NCBI GenBank assembly: GCA_038253945.1
Contig: JBBSGR010000003.1
Span: 62,001-126,000, forward strand
Source of the DNA: JBBRYW01 sp038253945
GTDB taxonomy: Bacteria; Actinomycetota; Thermoleophilia; Gaiellales; Gaiellaceae
Direction: 5' to 3'
Length of the DNA: 64,000 nucleotides
The position numbers and the translations under genes were made by a program. How positions within the stretch are numbered: the stretch's first letter is position 1; each line of letters opens with the position of its first letter. The notes under the pieces were generated by a model. That model was not told where the DNA came from and did not search any database. It worked only from the letters and a program-made list of their open reading frames with translations. Below, in pieces: positions 23,486 through 33,926 of the stretch.

Positions 23486-24322
23486 GTGGCACCGAGCTTG
23501 ACCGTCGTGGGCAGCATCAACTACGACCTCACAGCCCGCGTCGAGCGCTTCCCTCGACCCGGCGAGACCGTTACCGGGGCCGAATCGACAGGCGGGCCAG
23601 GGGGGAAGGGCGCGAACCAGGCTGTGGCCGCGGCACTGCTCGGCGCGAGCGTCCGGATGGTTGGCAAGCTCGGCAGTGACGTCTTCACCGAACGCTCGCT
23701 CGAGGGTCTGAAGGCCGCAGGCGTCACGACGGACGGCATCACATTCGACGACGGCGACAGTGGCCTCGCCCTCGTCCTCGTGGACGCCTCGGGCGAGAAC
23801 CAGATCGTCGTCACCCCCGGAGCGAACTGGAGGCTGGAGCCCGACGACGTCGACGTAGGCCGGCCGGACGGCATCCTCTGCCAGCTCGAGATTCGCGCGG
23901 ACGTGGTGCAGGCGCTCGCGACGCGGGCCGATGGCTTCTTCTGCCTGAACGCCGCGCCCGCTCGACCCGTCCCGACCTCGGTCGTCGAGCGCGCCGACCT
24001 CGTTGTCGTCAACCGCTACGAGCTCGAGGCGCTGGGCAGCGAGCCCCGGCTCACAGCCCTGACGCTCGGCGCGGAGGGCGCCGTGCTGCTGGAGAGCGGG
24101 GAGGAGGTCGCGCGCGCCGGGGCGCCGAAGGTAACCGCCGTGGACGGCACCGCGGCCGGCGACGCCTTCACAGCCTGCCTGGTCGTCTCCCTGCTCGAAG
24201 GACGTGACCGAGACGAGGCTCTGCGCCGCGCCTGCGCGGCAGGCGCGATCGCGGCCTCGCGACGAGGCGCCCAACCGTCGCTCCCGACCGCGCCCGAGGT
24301 CGACGAGCTGCTTGCACGGTGA
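23486..24322 (+). CDS. rbsK: Ribokinase-like PfkB-family sugar kinase
   Basis: A 278-residue PfkB kinase. It has VVGSINYDLTARVERFPRPG, the GGKGANQAVAAALLG sugar-binding motif, and DGTAAGDAFTACL with the catalytic aspartate and anion hole. GTG 23486 was chosen because GGGGAG precedes it and the family core begins directly after. A nucleoside hydrolase follows with a GTGA overlap, so ribose released from nucleosides is the likely substrate. Adenosine kinase activity is an alternative. Confidence 0.88.
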   Translation: MAPSLTVVGSINYDLTARVERFPRPGETVTGAESTGGPGGKGANQAVAAALLGASVRMVGKLGSDVFTERSLEGLKAAGVTTDGITFDDGDSGLALVLVDASGENQIVVTPGANWRLEPDDVDVGRPDGILCQLEIRADVVQALATRADGFFCLNAAPARPVPTSVVERADLVVVNRYELEALGSEPRLTALTLGAEGAVLLESGEEVARAGAPKVTAVDGTAAGDAFTACLVVSLLEGRDRDEALRRACAAGAIAASRRGAQPSLPTAPEVDELLAR

Positions 24323-25245
24323 CGATCCCGATCGTCATCGACTGCGACCCGGGGCACGACGACGCGATCGCCCTCCTGCTCGCGCTTGCGAGCCCCGAGG
24401 TGGAGCTCCTCGGCGTGACGACCGTCTCAGGGAACCAGACCGTCGCGAAGACCACGGCGAACGCGATCCGCGTGCTCGAGCACGCCGGTCGCGGCGAGAT
24501 CCCGGTCTCGGCCGGGGCGGACCGCCCGCTCGTCCGCGAGCGGTTCGTGGCGGCCTATGTCCACGGCGAGTCAGGCCTGGACGGCCCCAAGTTGCCGCCG
24601 GCCGCGGGCGCTCCGACGGGCATGCACGCGGTCGAATGGCTGGCGCGGGAGCTACGCGGTGCCGCCGAGCGGGTCACGCTCGTGCCCGTCGGGCCCCTGA
24701 CGAACATCGCGCTTCTGCTCGCGGTCCACCCGGAGCTCGCCGACCGAGTCGAGCGGGTCGTCCTGATGGGGGGTGCGATCGGCGAGGGCAACGTGACTCC
24801 GGCGGCCGAGTTCAACATGTGGGCCGACCCCGAGGCAGCGGCTCGCGTCTTCGAGAGCGGACTGGATTTGACCATGATCGGCCTGGACGTCACCCACAAG
24901 GCGCTGATGACGCGCGCCCACGCGGAGCGTCTGCGCAAGGCCGGCCGGGTCGGGCGCACCGTCGCGGAGCTGTGGGACTTCTTCTCGATCTACCATCGCG
25001 AGACGTACGGCAACGAGGATTCGCCCATCCACGACGCGGTCGCCGTCGCCCACGTCGTGCGGACAGGACTCGTGGAGACCGTGCAGCGCCGGGTGGACGT
25101 CGATTGCGCGTCCGAGCTCTGCCGTGGCCGCACGCTCGTGGACCTCTGGCGGCGCTCGGGAGCGGAGCCGAACGCTCACGTCGGAGTCGACGTCGACTCG
25201 GCCGCGTTCATGGAGCTTCTGATCGCGCGCGTCGGTTCCCTGTGA
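24319..25245 (+). CDS. Inosine-uridine preferring nucleoside hydrolase family protein
   Basis: A 308-residue nucleoside hydrolase that splits N-glycosidic bonds of ribonucleosides. The calcium-binding DCDPGHDDA motif is at residues 8-16; VGPLTNIALLL, MGGAIGEGNVTPAAEFNMWA and DPEAA complete the active site. GTG 24319 overlaps rbsK. With the kinase upstream and the nucleoside transporter a few genes downstream it forms a salvage set. Base preference cannot be read from sequence. Confidence 0.93.
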   Translation: MTIPIVIDCDPGHDDAIALLLALASPEVELLGVTTVSGNQTVAKTTANAIRVLEHAGRGEIPVSAGADRPLVRERFVAAYVHGESGLDGPKLPPAAGAPTGMHAVEWLARELRGAAERVTLVPVGPLTNIALLLAVHPELADRVERVVLMGGAIGEGNVTPAAEFNMWADPEAAARVFESGLDLTMIGLDVTHKALMTRAHAERLRKAGRVGRTVAELWDFFSIYHRETYGNEDSPIHDAVAVAHVVRTGLVETVQRRVDVDCASELCRGRTLVDLWRRSGAEPNAHVGVDVDSAAFMELLIARVGSL

Positions 25246-26069
25246 AGTTCGGCGTCATCGCGCTGCCGAACGCGCCCTGGGACGAGCTCGTGCGGCGCTG
25301 GCGAGCGCTCGACGGGCTGGACTTCGAGACGATCTGGACGGCGGATCACCTGATCGGCGTCGCGCGCGGCCGGCCGTGGCTCGAGGGGTGGGCCTGTCTC
25401 GCGGGCATGGCGCACGCGACCACTCGGACGCGGATCGGCACACTCGTCTCGCCGATCACGTTCCACAACCCGGCTCGTCTTGCGAAGGCCTCCGTGACGG
25501 TGGATCACATGAGCGGCGGACGCCTCGAGCTCGGCGTCGGGGCCGGCGGCTCGCCGCTCGACCACGAGCTGGCGCAGGTGGAGAACTGGCCCAAGGTCGA
25601 GCGGGCTCGTCGGCTGCGCGCCTTTGTCGAGCGCCTGAACGAGGTGCTCTCCGACGAGGCGCTGCAGCCGCCGCCCGTGCAGGCGCGAATCCCACTCACG
25701 ATCGGTGGGATGGCGAAGGGGACGCTGAGGCTCGCGGCCGAGACGGCGACGCGCTGGTCGAGCTTCGGAGGCGAGCTCGGCACGGATCCGCGCCGAGCCG
25801 CGGAGACCGCCCATGGGCAGGCGGAGCTGCTCGATCGGTTCTGCCGGGAGGCCGGGCGCGAGCCGGGGGAGGTCACCCGATCGATCCTGATCGCGCATCC
25901 GTTCATCTCGGAGACGCCCTGGCGCTCAGAGGAGTGCTTCCGGTCGATGATCGCGCGCTGGGAAGGCGCCGGCATGAACGAGATCGTCGTGTATTACCCA
26001 CCGGGAACCGGCATGCCCGCCGACTCGGTCGAGCCCGGCCTCTTCGAGCGGCTGTTCGCAAAGGGTTAG
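25242..26069 (+). CDS. LLM-class flavin/F420-dependent oxidoreductase
   Basis: A 275-residue luciferase-like TIM-barrel oxidoreductase. Typical segments are FETIWTADHLIG, RIGTLVSPITFHNPARLAK and DHMSGGRLELGVGAGG. GTG 25242 overlaps the nucleoside hydrolase stop (GTGA). Whether it uses FMN or F420 cannot be decided here, and its link to the salvage genes is only positional. ftsK begins 26 bp downstream. Confidence 0.88.
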   Translation: MKFGVIALPNAPWDELVRRWRALDGLDFETIWTADHLIGVARGRPWLEGWACLAGMAHATTRTRIGTLVSPITFHNPARLAKASVTVDHMSGGRLELGVGAGGSPLDHELAQVENWPKVERARRLRAFVERLNEVLSDEALQPPPVQARIPLTIGGMAKGTLRLAAETATRWSSFGGELGTDPRRAAETAHGQAELLDRFCREAGREPGEVTRSILIAHPFISETPWRSEECFRSMIARWEGAGMNEIVVYYPPGTGMPADSVEPGLFERLFAKG

Positions 26070-26095
26070 GCCCCGTCGCGTCGAAACGCGGGGTC

Positions 26096-28297
26096 ATGGC
26101 GCATCAGAAGCGCACCGTCAAGCTGCGCTCCCGTCGGCCCTTGCGGGCCAGGAAGAAGAGGCGGCCCGGGCGAGCAAGCCACCAGCACGCCGAGCTGCTC
26201 GGTCTCGGGCTCCTCGCGCTGGGATTATTCCTCGCTTCTGTCCTCCTCCTCGATTGGAACGGCGGCTACGTCGGGGCCTGGATCGCAGACGGCCTGCGTG
26301 AGCTCGTCGGAGCCGCCGCCTACGCGGTGCCGCCCGCCTGCATCGTGATCGGCAGCCTGACGGTGGCGAAGAGCTCTCTGGTCGACGTCCGACCGTTCCG
26401 GACGGGCCTTGCCGTCTCGGCGGGAGGCTTGCTCCTCGGCCTCGGCCACAAGCACGGCGGATACGCGGGTCGCGGGCTCGAGGGCGGCTTCGGGCGGCTG
26501 CTCGGGCACACCGGCGCGACGCTGCTCGGCCTTACCGCCCTGCTCGTGGGCGTCCTCCTCGTGACCGGTGCCTCGGTGGGCGCCATCCTGCGCCGGTCCG
26601 GCCACGCCGTCAAGCACGTCGGCGGCATCGCGCGGCGCAGCCTCGAGCGCGGGACGCCCGAGCCGGCGGTGCGCCAGGACACCGCGCTTGCCGCCAAGCC
26701 GGCGACCCCGCCGGTCGACGCTGTGCACGACTTCCCCGACGTCGTCACCTCAGGCGAGCCGCCGCGACTCCTGCCGGACGAGGAGGACACGTCCCGGGAC
26801 CTCGTCCCAGAGCACCAGGAGAGCCTGTTCGAGGCCCGGCCCGAGGCCGGCGACTATCAGCTCCCGGATCGAGGAGCGCTCCGCAAATCGTCGCCCGCCC
26901 CGGCGGGCTCGGCCGAGACGAGCTCCCGCACGGCCGAGGCGCTCGTCCAGACGCTTGCCCACTTCGGAGTGCAGGCGACCGTGATCGGCCAGATCTCCGG
27001 TCCGCGCGTCACCCGCTACGAGCTCCAGCTCGCACCCGGGACGAAGGTCTCGAAGGTCGCCGCGCTCAAAGACGACCTCTCCTACGCGCTCGCGACGACC
27101 GAGATCCGAATCCTCGCTCCGATCCCCGGCAAGCAGGCCGTCGGCGTCGAGCTGCCGAACTTGACCCCGAACCTCGTCACGCTCGGGGACATCTTCGACG
27201 ACCTGCCCGCCACGGCGAGCCCGGTCTCGGTCTGGCTCGGCAAGGACATCTCGGGAAGCGCTGTCTGGACCGACCTGGCGAGGATGCCCCACATCCTGAT
27301 CGCCGGCACCACCGGGTCGGGGAAGTCGGGCTGTATCAACACGATGCTGACGTCGATCCTGCTGCGAGCGACGCCCGACGAAGTCCGCTTCATCTTGATC
27401 GATCCCAAGCGAATCGAGCTCGGCTACTACGAGTCGATCCCGCATCTCCTGACGCCCGTCGTCTCGAGCCCGAAGGAGGCCTCCGCCGTTCTCGCCAACG
27501 TCGTCAGCGAGATGGAGCGCCGCTACGAGCGCTTGAGCGCCCTCCGGGCTCGCAGCCTCCCAGAGGCGAACCGCGCCTTCCGGGCACGGGGCGAGGATCC
27601 ACTCCCGTACCTCCTCGTCGTGATCGACGAGCTCGCCGATCTGATGATGATCTCGCCGCAGGCGGTCGAGGACGCCGTGATCCGCCTCGCGCAGAAGTCG
27701 CGCGCCGTCGGCATCCACCTCGTGCTCGCGACGCAGCGGCCCTCGGTCGACGTGATCACCGGGATGATCAAGGCGAACGTCCCCTCGCGGATCGCGTTCG
27801 CCGTCTCGAGTCAGACGGACTCGCGCGTGATCCTGGACGGTGCGGGCGCCGAGAGCCTGCTCGGCCAGGGCGACATGCTGTTCAAGCCGCTCGGCACCTC
27901 TCGCCTGCAGCGCCTCCAGGGCGCCTACGTGACCGAGGAGGAGATCGCGCTGATCGTCGAGCAGGCCCGGCACCAGCGGGGTCAGGAGCTCGACGAGTCG
28001 TTGCTCGAGGCGCCGGACGTGTTCGACGACTCCAGCGCGGACGCGGACGAGGAGTTCGACCCCGACGAGGACCCGCTGCTCGAGCGGGCGATCGACATCG
28101 TCGTCCAGACGCAGACGGCCTCTGTCTCGCTCCTGCAACGCCGGTTGCGAGTCGGGTACACGCGTTCGGGCCGCCTGGTCGACATGCTCGAGCGACGCGG
28201 CATCATCTCGGGCTACGAGGGATCGAAGCCGAGAAGAGTGCTCGTCGACGCAGAAAGTCTCGAGCGGATGCGGCTGAGCGAAGCGTCCTCGAGCTAA
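26096..28297 (+). CDS. ftsK: DNA translocase FtsK/SpoIIIE
   Basis: FtsK is the septal DNA pump that clears chromosome termini during division. The 733-residue protein has a basic N-terminus, four predicted TM helices (about residues 33-55, 64-88, 96-113, 130-155), a short linker, then the motor with Walker A TTGSGKSG near residue 405 and Walker B LLVVIDELADLMM near 506. A C-terminal winged-helix gamma domain (SVSLLQRRLRVGYTRSGRLV) reads polar DNA sequences. ATG 26096 is the first codon of the basic head. It sits with dapA-rnj upstream, a frequent actinobacterial order, interrupted here by salvage genes. Confidence 0.95.
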   Translation: MAHQKRTVKLRSRRPLRARKKRRPGRASHQHAELLGLGLLALGLFLASVLLLDWNGGYVGAWIADGLRELVGAAAYAVPPACIVIGSLTVAKSSLVDVRPFRTGLAVSAGGLLLGLGHKHGGYAGRGLEGGFGRLLGHTGATLLGLTALLVGVLLVTGASVGAILRRSGHAVKHVGGIARRSLERGTPEPAVRQDTALAAKPATPPVDAVHDFPDVVTSGEPPRLLPDEEDTSRDLVPEHQESLFEARPEAGDYQLPDRGALRKSSPAPAGSAETSSRTAEALVQTLAHFGVQATVIGQISGPRVTRYELQLAPGTKVSKVAALKDDLSYALATTEIRILAPIPGKQAVGVELPNLTPNLVTLGDIFDDLPATASPVSVWLGKDISGSAVWTDLARMPHILIAGTTGSGKSGCINTMLTSILLRATPDEVRFILIDPKRIELGYYESIPHLLTPVVSSPKEASAVLANVVSEMERRYERLSALRARSLPEANRAFRARGEDPLPYLLVVIDELADLMMISPQAVEDAVIRLAQKSRAVGIHLVLATQRPSVDVITGMIKANVPSRIAFAVSSQTDSRVILDGAGAESLLGQGDMLFKPLGTSRLQRLQGAYVTEEEIALIVEQARHQRGQELDESLLEAPDVFDDSSADADEEFDPDEDPLLERAIDIVVQTQTASVSLLQRRLRVGYTRSGRLVDMLERRGIISGYEGSKPRRVLVDAESLERMRLSEASSS

Positions 28298-28328
28298 CCG
28301 AGCGGGCGGACCGAGCGTCTCAATGGAG

Positions 28329-28376
28329 TAGGATCGTCCTGCTCTTGGGCAGGATTCGGGGACACTGAAAGAGGAG
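28329..28376 (+). promoter_or_regulatory. Candidate promoter and leader of the nucleoside transporter
   Basis: TAGGAT at 28329-28334 may be the -10. The short leader holds a 6-bp hairpin (TCCTGC 28337-28342 with GCAGGA 28349-28354) and ends in a strong ribosome-binding site, AGAGGAGG, before GTG 28382. Unlike many genes nearby this one has a true leader. Confidence 0.45.
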
Positions 28377-28381
28377 GACCT

Positions 28382-29395
28382 GTGAAAGCACGACATTGCA
28401 TTCCCTGGCTCGCCGCTGCGCTCGTCGCGGCACTCGCGGTGGCTGGGGCAAGTTACGGCGGCGCGGCGGCGCCGAAGAAGACCGTGCCCGTCAAAGTGGC
28501 CGTCATCACCGACATCGGCGGGCTGGACGACCACGGCTTCAACCACCTGGCGAACGTGGGGCGCTTGCGAGCCGACAAGCTACCGGGCGTGCAGACGCGG
28601 GTCTTCACGTCGAAGTCGGGCTCGGACTACATCCCGAACCTGCTGGCGGCAGCGCAGAACTACGACCTGGTGATCGGCGTCGGCTTCCTGATGACCAAGG
28701 ACGTCGGAACGGTCTCCAAGCAGTATCCGAAGGTGAAGTTCGCGGGCGTCGACGAGGCGGTCGCCGATATCGAGGGCGGCCCGAACGTGCGCGGTCTGCA
28801 GTTCAAGGAGCAGGAGGCCGGCTGCCTCGTCGGCGACCTCGCCGCGCGCGTGATCAAGGCCAAGGGCGGCAAGCAGGCGATCAGCGCCGTCGGCGGGCAG
28901 CAGGTTCCGGCCGTCGACAGGTACATAGCGGGCTACGACTTCTGCGCCAAGAAGGCGAACCCGAAGATCAAGACGTCGTTCGGCTACGCGCAGAGCTTCA
29001 CCGATACGGCGAAGTGCAAGGAGCTGGCGCTGAACCAGATTGCGGCTGGATCGCAGGCCGTGTTCGCGGTCGCCGGGGGGTGTGGGATCGGCTCGCTCGA
29101 CGCGGCCAAGGAGAAGAAGAAGTGGGGGATCGGCGTCGACGCCGACCAGCTCTACCTCGGCCCCCACATGCTGACGAGCGCCCTCAAGCGCGTGGACAAC
29201 GCGGTCTACAAGACCGTCCAGCTCGTCCGGAACGGCAAGTTCAAGGGCGGAGTCGATCAGACCTTCACGGCCAAGAACGGCGGCGTGGGCCTCGGCAAGA
29301 TCAGCCCTAAGGTGCCGAAGAAGATCGTGGCCCAGACGCAGGCGGTGCTGAAGAAGCTCGCGTCGGGCAAGTTGAAGCCGCCAACCGCGCCGTAG
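28382..29395 (+). CDS. bmpA: BMP-family nucleoside-binding protein
   Basis: A 337-residue periplasmic-type binding protein of the BMP/PnrA family, which captures purine nucleosides for an ABC importer. After a signal peptide come VAVITDIGGLDDHGFN, VGFLMTKDV, FAGVDEAVADIEGG, QEAGCLVGDLAA and GIGVDADQ, all family motifs. The signal sequence lacks the lipobox cysteine normally seen in BMP lipoproteins, so anchoring is unclear. GTG 28382 follows AGAGGAGG. A strong terminator separates it from the ATPase gene, which would allow excess binding protein. Confidence 0.92.
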   Translation: MKARHCIPWLAAALVAALAVAGASYGGAAAPKKTVPVKVAVITDIGGLDDHGFNHLANVGRLRADKLPGVQTRVFTSKSGSDYIPNLLAAAQNYDLVIGVGFLMTKDVGTVSKQYPKVKFAGVDEAVADIEGGPNVRGLQFKEQEAGCLVGDLAARVIKAKGGKQAISAVGGQQVPAVDRYIAGYDFCAKKANPKIKTSFGYAQSFTDTAKCKELALNQIAAGSQAVFAVAGGCGIGSLDAAKEKKKWGIGVDADQLYLGPHMLTSALKRVDNAVYKTVQLVRNGKFKGGVDQTFTAKNGGVGLGKISPKVPKKIVAQTQAVLKKLASGKLKPPTAP

Positions 29396-29415
29396 CAGCG
29401 GTAAGGCGAAGACTC

Positions 29416-29447
29416 GACTGGGGCGGGGACTCATCCCCGCCCCAGTC
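29416..29447 (+). terminator. Strong hairpin between bmpA and nupA
   Basis: GACTGGGGCGGGGA (29416-29429) and its exact complement (29434-29447) form a 14-bp stem with a CTCA loop, 20 bp after bmpA. There is no long T-run. It likely terminates or limits transcription into the transporter genes, which have their own -10 at 29478-29483. Confidence 0.8.
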
Positions 29448-29477
29448 GTTCCCGAGCAGCCCCGTAACGCCGCGCCG

Positions 29478-29483
29478 TAGAAT
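29478..29483 (+). promoter_or_regulatory. -10 box of nupA, leaderless arrangement
   Basis: TAGAAT ends eight bases before ATG 29492 and no ribosome-binding site intervenes. The transporter genes can thus be expressed independently of bmpA. Confidence 0.6.
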
Positions 29484-29491
29484 CCGGGCCG

Positions 29492-31030
<1,539 letters not shown>

Positions 31031-31067
31031 CCCATCGCGCCTCCGCTCCGCGCCGGAGCTCGCTGCC

Positions 31068-32312
31068 ATGAGTGAGCCGGCGGTCCCGCGCGGCGAGACT
31101 CCTGCGGGCGGAGGCCCGCCCACCGAAGGGGGCCAGATTCCGAGCGTCGCCGCGCGGCTCGCCTTCTACCAGCGCGCCGGCGGGATCGTGACGCCGCTGC
31201 TCACAGCGGTCCTCGCCTTCTTCGTGGGAGGGCTCGTCGTGCTGGTCACGACGGGCAAGAACCCGCTCACGACCTACAAGGCGATCTTCGACGGCACGGG
31301 GCTCAACTGGCTCTTTCCCTGGCAGACGTGCTCGGATCCCTGCGGTCCCGCGCTCAACCTGCAGCAGACGCTGCTGCTCGTCGCGCCGCTGATCCTCACC
31401 GGGCTCTCGGTCGCCTTCGCCTTCCGCTGCGGCCTCTTCAACATCGGCGGGCAGGGGCAGTACATCGTCGGGACGGTGATCGCCGTGTGGGTGGGCTCCT
31501 CGTTCGCCGGCATGGGCCGGCTGCCGCACATCGTTCTGGCCCTCCTCCTCGCCTCGCTCGGCGGCGCGGTCTGGGCGGGCATCGCGGGCCTGCTGAAGGC
31601 GACGGTGGGCGCGCACGAGGTGATCTCGACGATCATGCTGAACTGGATCGCGGTCTGGGTCGGCTCGTACCTGTTCGGGCTGGGCGGCCCGCTGCAGAAT
31701 CCGCAGGCGCTGGACGTGCCCGTCTCGCGCGACGTGGCGAGCTCGGCGAAGCTGCCGGTGTTCTGGGGCAACCCGCTGCTGCAGGGGCTGCACATCGGCT
31801 TGTTCGTCGCCCTCGTCGCCCTCGTCGTCTACTGGATCGTGCTCAACCGCACCACTCTCGGCTACGAGGTGCGCGCGGTCGGGTTCAGCCCCGAGGCCGC
31901 GCGCTACGGCGGGATCAGCGTGGCGCGGAGCTACTTCCTCGCGATGGCGATCGCCGGTCTCTTCGCGGGCCTCGCCGGCGCGATCGACATCCTCGGCTGG
32001 CAGTTCCGCCTCAACGTGCTCGACATCCAGGTCTCGCAGGTCGGCTTCATCGGGATCGCCGTCGCGCTCCTCGGCCGGAACACGGCCGTCGGGGTCTTCT
32101 TCTCCGCGATCCTCTTCGGAGCGCTGTTGAACGGGACCTCGACCCGCCATCTCGACCCGAGCGTGTTCCGGCCGGAGCTCGCCGGCAACCTGACGAGCAT
32201 CATCCAGGGCCTGGTCGTCCTCTTCGTGGGCGCGGATCTCCTGATCATCTACCTGTGGCAAGCGCGCAAGAAGCTCGGCCTCGGTAGGCGGCGGGAGGCG
32301 GGCCAGACGTGA
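31068..32312 (+). CDS. nupB: Nucleoside ABC transporter permease 1
   Basis: A 414-residue inner-membrane permease of the BPD_transp_2 family, with about nine hydrophobic segments after a 30-residue polar head. Family motifs include FNIGGQGQYIVGT, GAHEVISTIMLNWIA and FSPEAARYGGI. ATG 31068 follows a 37-bp gap after nupA. The stop overlaps the second permease (GTGA), so the two are co-translated. Confidence 0.9.
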   Translation: MSEPAVPRGETPAGGGPPTEGGQIPSVAARLAFYQRAGGIVTPLLTAVLAFFVGGLVVLVTTGKNPLTTYKAIFDGTGLNWLFPWQTCSDPCGPALNLQQTLLLVAPLILTGLSVAFAFRCGLFNIGGQGQYIVGTVIAVWVGSSFAGMGRLPHIVLALLLASLGGAVWAGIAGLLKATVGAHEVISTIMLNWIAVWVGSYLFGLGGPLQNPQALDVPVSRDVASSAKLPVFWGNPLLQGLHIGLFVALVALVVYWIVLNRTTLGYEVRAVGFSPEAARYGGISVARSYFLAMAIAGLFAGLAGAIDILGWQFRLNVLDIQVSQVGFIGIAVALLGRNTAVGVFFSAILFGALLNGTSTRHLDPSVFRPELAGNLTSIIQGLVVLFVGADLLIIYLWQARKKLGLGRRREAGQT

Positions 32313-33523
32313 GCGCGCGGGCGGAGGGCCTCCGGCGCCAGGTCGCCTGGGATCGGCTGTCAGGGCCGAGAGGCGTCGGCGTGCTCGGGATCGGCCTCGG
32401 CCTGGCGGCCTTCTGGCTCGCACTCCCGCCTGTGGAGGCGCGAACGCCGATCGCCTCGATCCTGGTCGGCCTGCTGGCGATGGCGGCCGGGCTCTGGGCG
32501 GCGACGCGAGGGGAGCGCCGGGTGGGGTGGGGCGCGGTCGGGAGCGGGCTCCTCGGTATCGCCGGCGCGGTGCTCGCGACACGCTCGAGCGTCACCCACC
32601 TCGACTCCGTCGTCGCGTGGTCGGCTCTCGCCGCCGCGACGCTCCGCTACGCAACGCCGCTCACCTTCGCGGCTCTCGGCGGGCTCTTCTCGGAGCGAAG
32701 CGGTGTCGTCAACATCGGCCTCGAGGGCATGATGCTGATGGGCGCGTTCTTCGGGATCTGGGGGGCGGCGAAGACGGGCTCCTGGGTGGCGGGGCTTCTG
32801 ATCGGCATGGCCGCGGGCGGACTGCTCGCGCTCGTTCATGCGTTCTTCTCGATCCACCTGCGCGCCGATCAAATCGTCAGCGGTACCGCGATCAACTTCC
32901 TCGCGCTCGGGATCACGGGCTACATGTTCATCGACATCTACGGCGACCAGGGCACCCCCACCGACGTCGCCCAGATCCCCGACGTCCACCTCGCGTTCCT
33001 CGACAACGTCTACTTCCTCGGACCGGTCTTCGGGCAGCTCAACCTGATGATCTGGCTCAGCTTCGTGCTGCTCGTCGCCACCTACGTCGTCATGTTCAAG
33101 ACCCCGATCGGGCTGCGGATCCGCTCGGTCGGCGAGCATCCCCGCGCGGCTGACACGGTGGGGATCTCGGTCTACCGCACCCGCTACGGGGCCGTGACGC
33201 TCTCCGGGATGCTGGCGGCGCTCGGCGGCGCGTACCTGTCGATCGGCTTCGTCCACAGCTTCGCCGAGAACATGACCGCGGGCCGGGGGTTCATCGCGCT
33301 CGCCGCCCTGATCTTCGGGAACTGGAGACCTTTCGGCGCGTTCGGAGCCGCTCTGCTCTTCGGCTTCTCCAGTGCACTTGCGCAGCGACTGCCTGAATAC
33401 TCGGGCTCGGCCGCCACCCTCTTCACGGCGCTCCCGTACGTTCTCACCCTGATCGCCGTCGCCGGTGTGATCGGCCGCTCGGTGCCGCCAAAGGCCATTG
33501 GACGTCCCTACGAGAAGCAGTAG
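32309..33523 (+). CDS. nupC: Nucleoside ABC transporter permease 2
   Basis: A 404-residue partner permease. The conserved core starts near residue 105 with LRYATPLTFAALGGLFSERS and VVNIGLEGMMLMGAF, then RADQIVSGTAINFLALGI and SVGEHPRAADTVGI. The first 100 residues add two or three hydrophobic segments not found in the shortest family members. GTG 32309 overlaps nupB. With bmpA, nupA and nupB it completes a BMP-type importer. Confidence 0.9.
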   Translation: MSARAEGLRRQVAWDRLSGPRGVGVLGIGLGLAAFWLALPPVEARTPIASILVGLLAMAAGLWAATRGERRVGWGAVGSGLLGIAGAVLATRSSVTHLDSVVAWSALAAATLRYATPLTFAALGGLFSERSGVVNIGLEGMMLMGAFFGIWGAAKTGSWVAGLLIGMAAGGLLALVHAFFSIHLRADQIVSGTAINFLALGITGYMFIDIYGDQGTPTDVAQIPDVHLAFLDNVYFLGPVFGQLNLMIWLSFVLLVATYVVMFKTPIGLRIRSVGEHPRAADTVGISVYRTRYGAVTLSGMLAALGGAYLSIGFVHSFAENMTAGRGFIALAALIFGNWRPFGAFGAALLFGFSSALAQRLPEYSGSAATLFTALPYVLTLIAVAGVIGRSVPPKAIGRPYEKQ

Positions 33524-33857
33524 TAGGCCGCTCGCGAACGGCCGCGCCTGGGCATCCGTCGTCGTCGGCGTGGCCGCTCTCGCTGCGCTTCCCACCGGTG
33601 TCGTCATCGCGCAGCGGCTCCAGGGCGTGAGGCTGCTGGACGCGGCTTTCTCGGTGCCGGTCGCAGCGCTGCTCGGGGTGATCGCGCTCGGGCTCGGCGG
33701 CAACGCCCGCCGGGAGGTTCAGCTGACGCTCGGTCGTGTGGGCGGGGATGCCCTCGCGCGCACCGGCCGTTTGCTCGGCGGACTCGCGCTCTACCTCGCG
33801 CTGACCGCAGCGCTCGCTCTCGGCGTCTACGGGCTGCTTTCGTTCTTCGCGGCCTGA
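33498..33857 (+). CDS. Small hypothetical membrane protein
   Basis: A 119-residue product with three hydrophobic segments (about residues 18-37, 48-66 and 91-117) and a charged loop between the second and third. No family is recognised. TTG 33498 overlaps nupC by 26 bp and lacks a clear ribosome-binding site; the start is uncertain. It lies between the transporter and the rodZ-like gene and might belong to either transcription unit. Confidence 0.55.
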   Translation: MDVPTRSSSRPLANGRAWASVVVGVAALAALPTGVVIAQRLQGVRLLDAAFSVPVAALLGVIALGLGGNARREVQLTLGRVGGDALARTGRLLGGLALYLALTAALALGVYGLLSFFAA

Positions 33858-33913
33858 GCGCGCGGTGAGCTCAACAACCCGGGCGACGCCGGGCGAGGGC
33901 CCCCGAAACGTCC

Positions 33914-33919
33914 TACAAT
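33914..33919 (+). promoter_or_regulatory. -10 box of the rodZ-like gene, leaderless arrangement
   Basis: TACAAT ends seven bases before ATG 33927 without a ribosome-binding site in between. This is the likely promoter of the rodZ-cinA-thpR-recA-recX run. Confidence 0.65.
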
Positions 33920-33926
33920 CGAGAGC

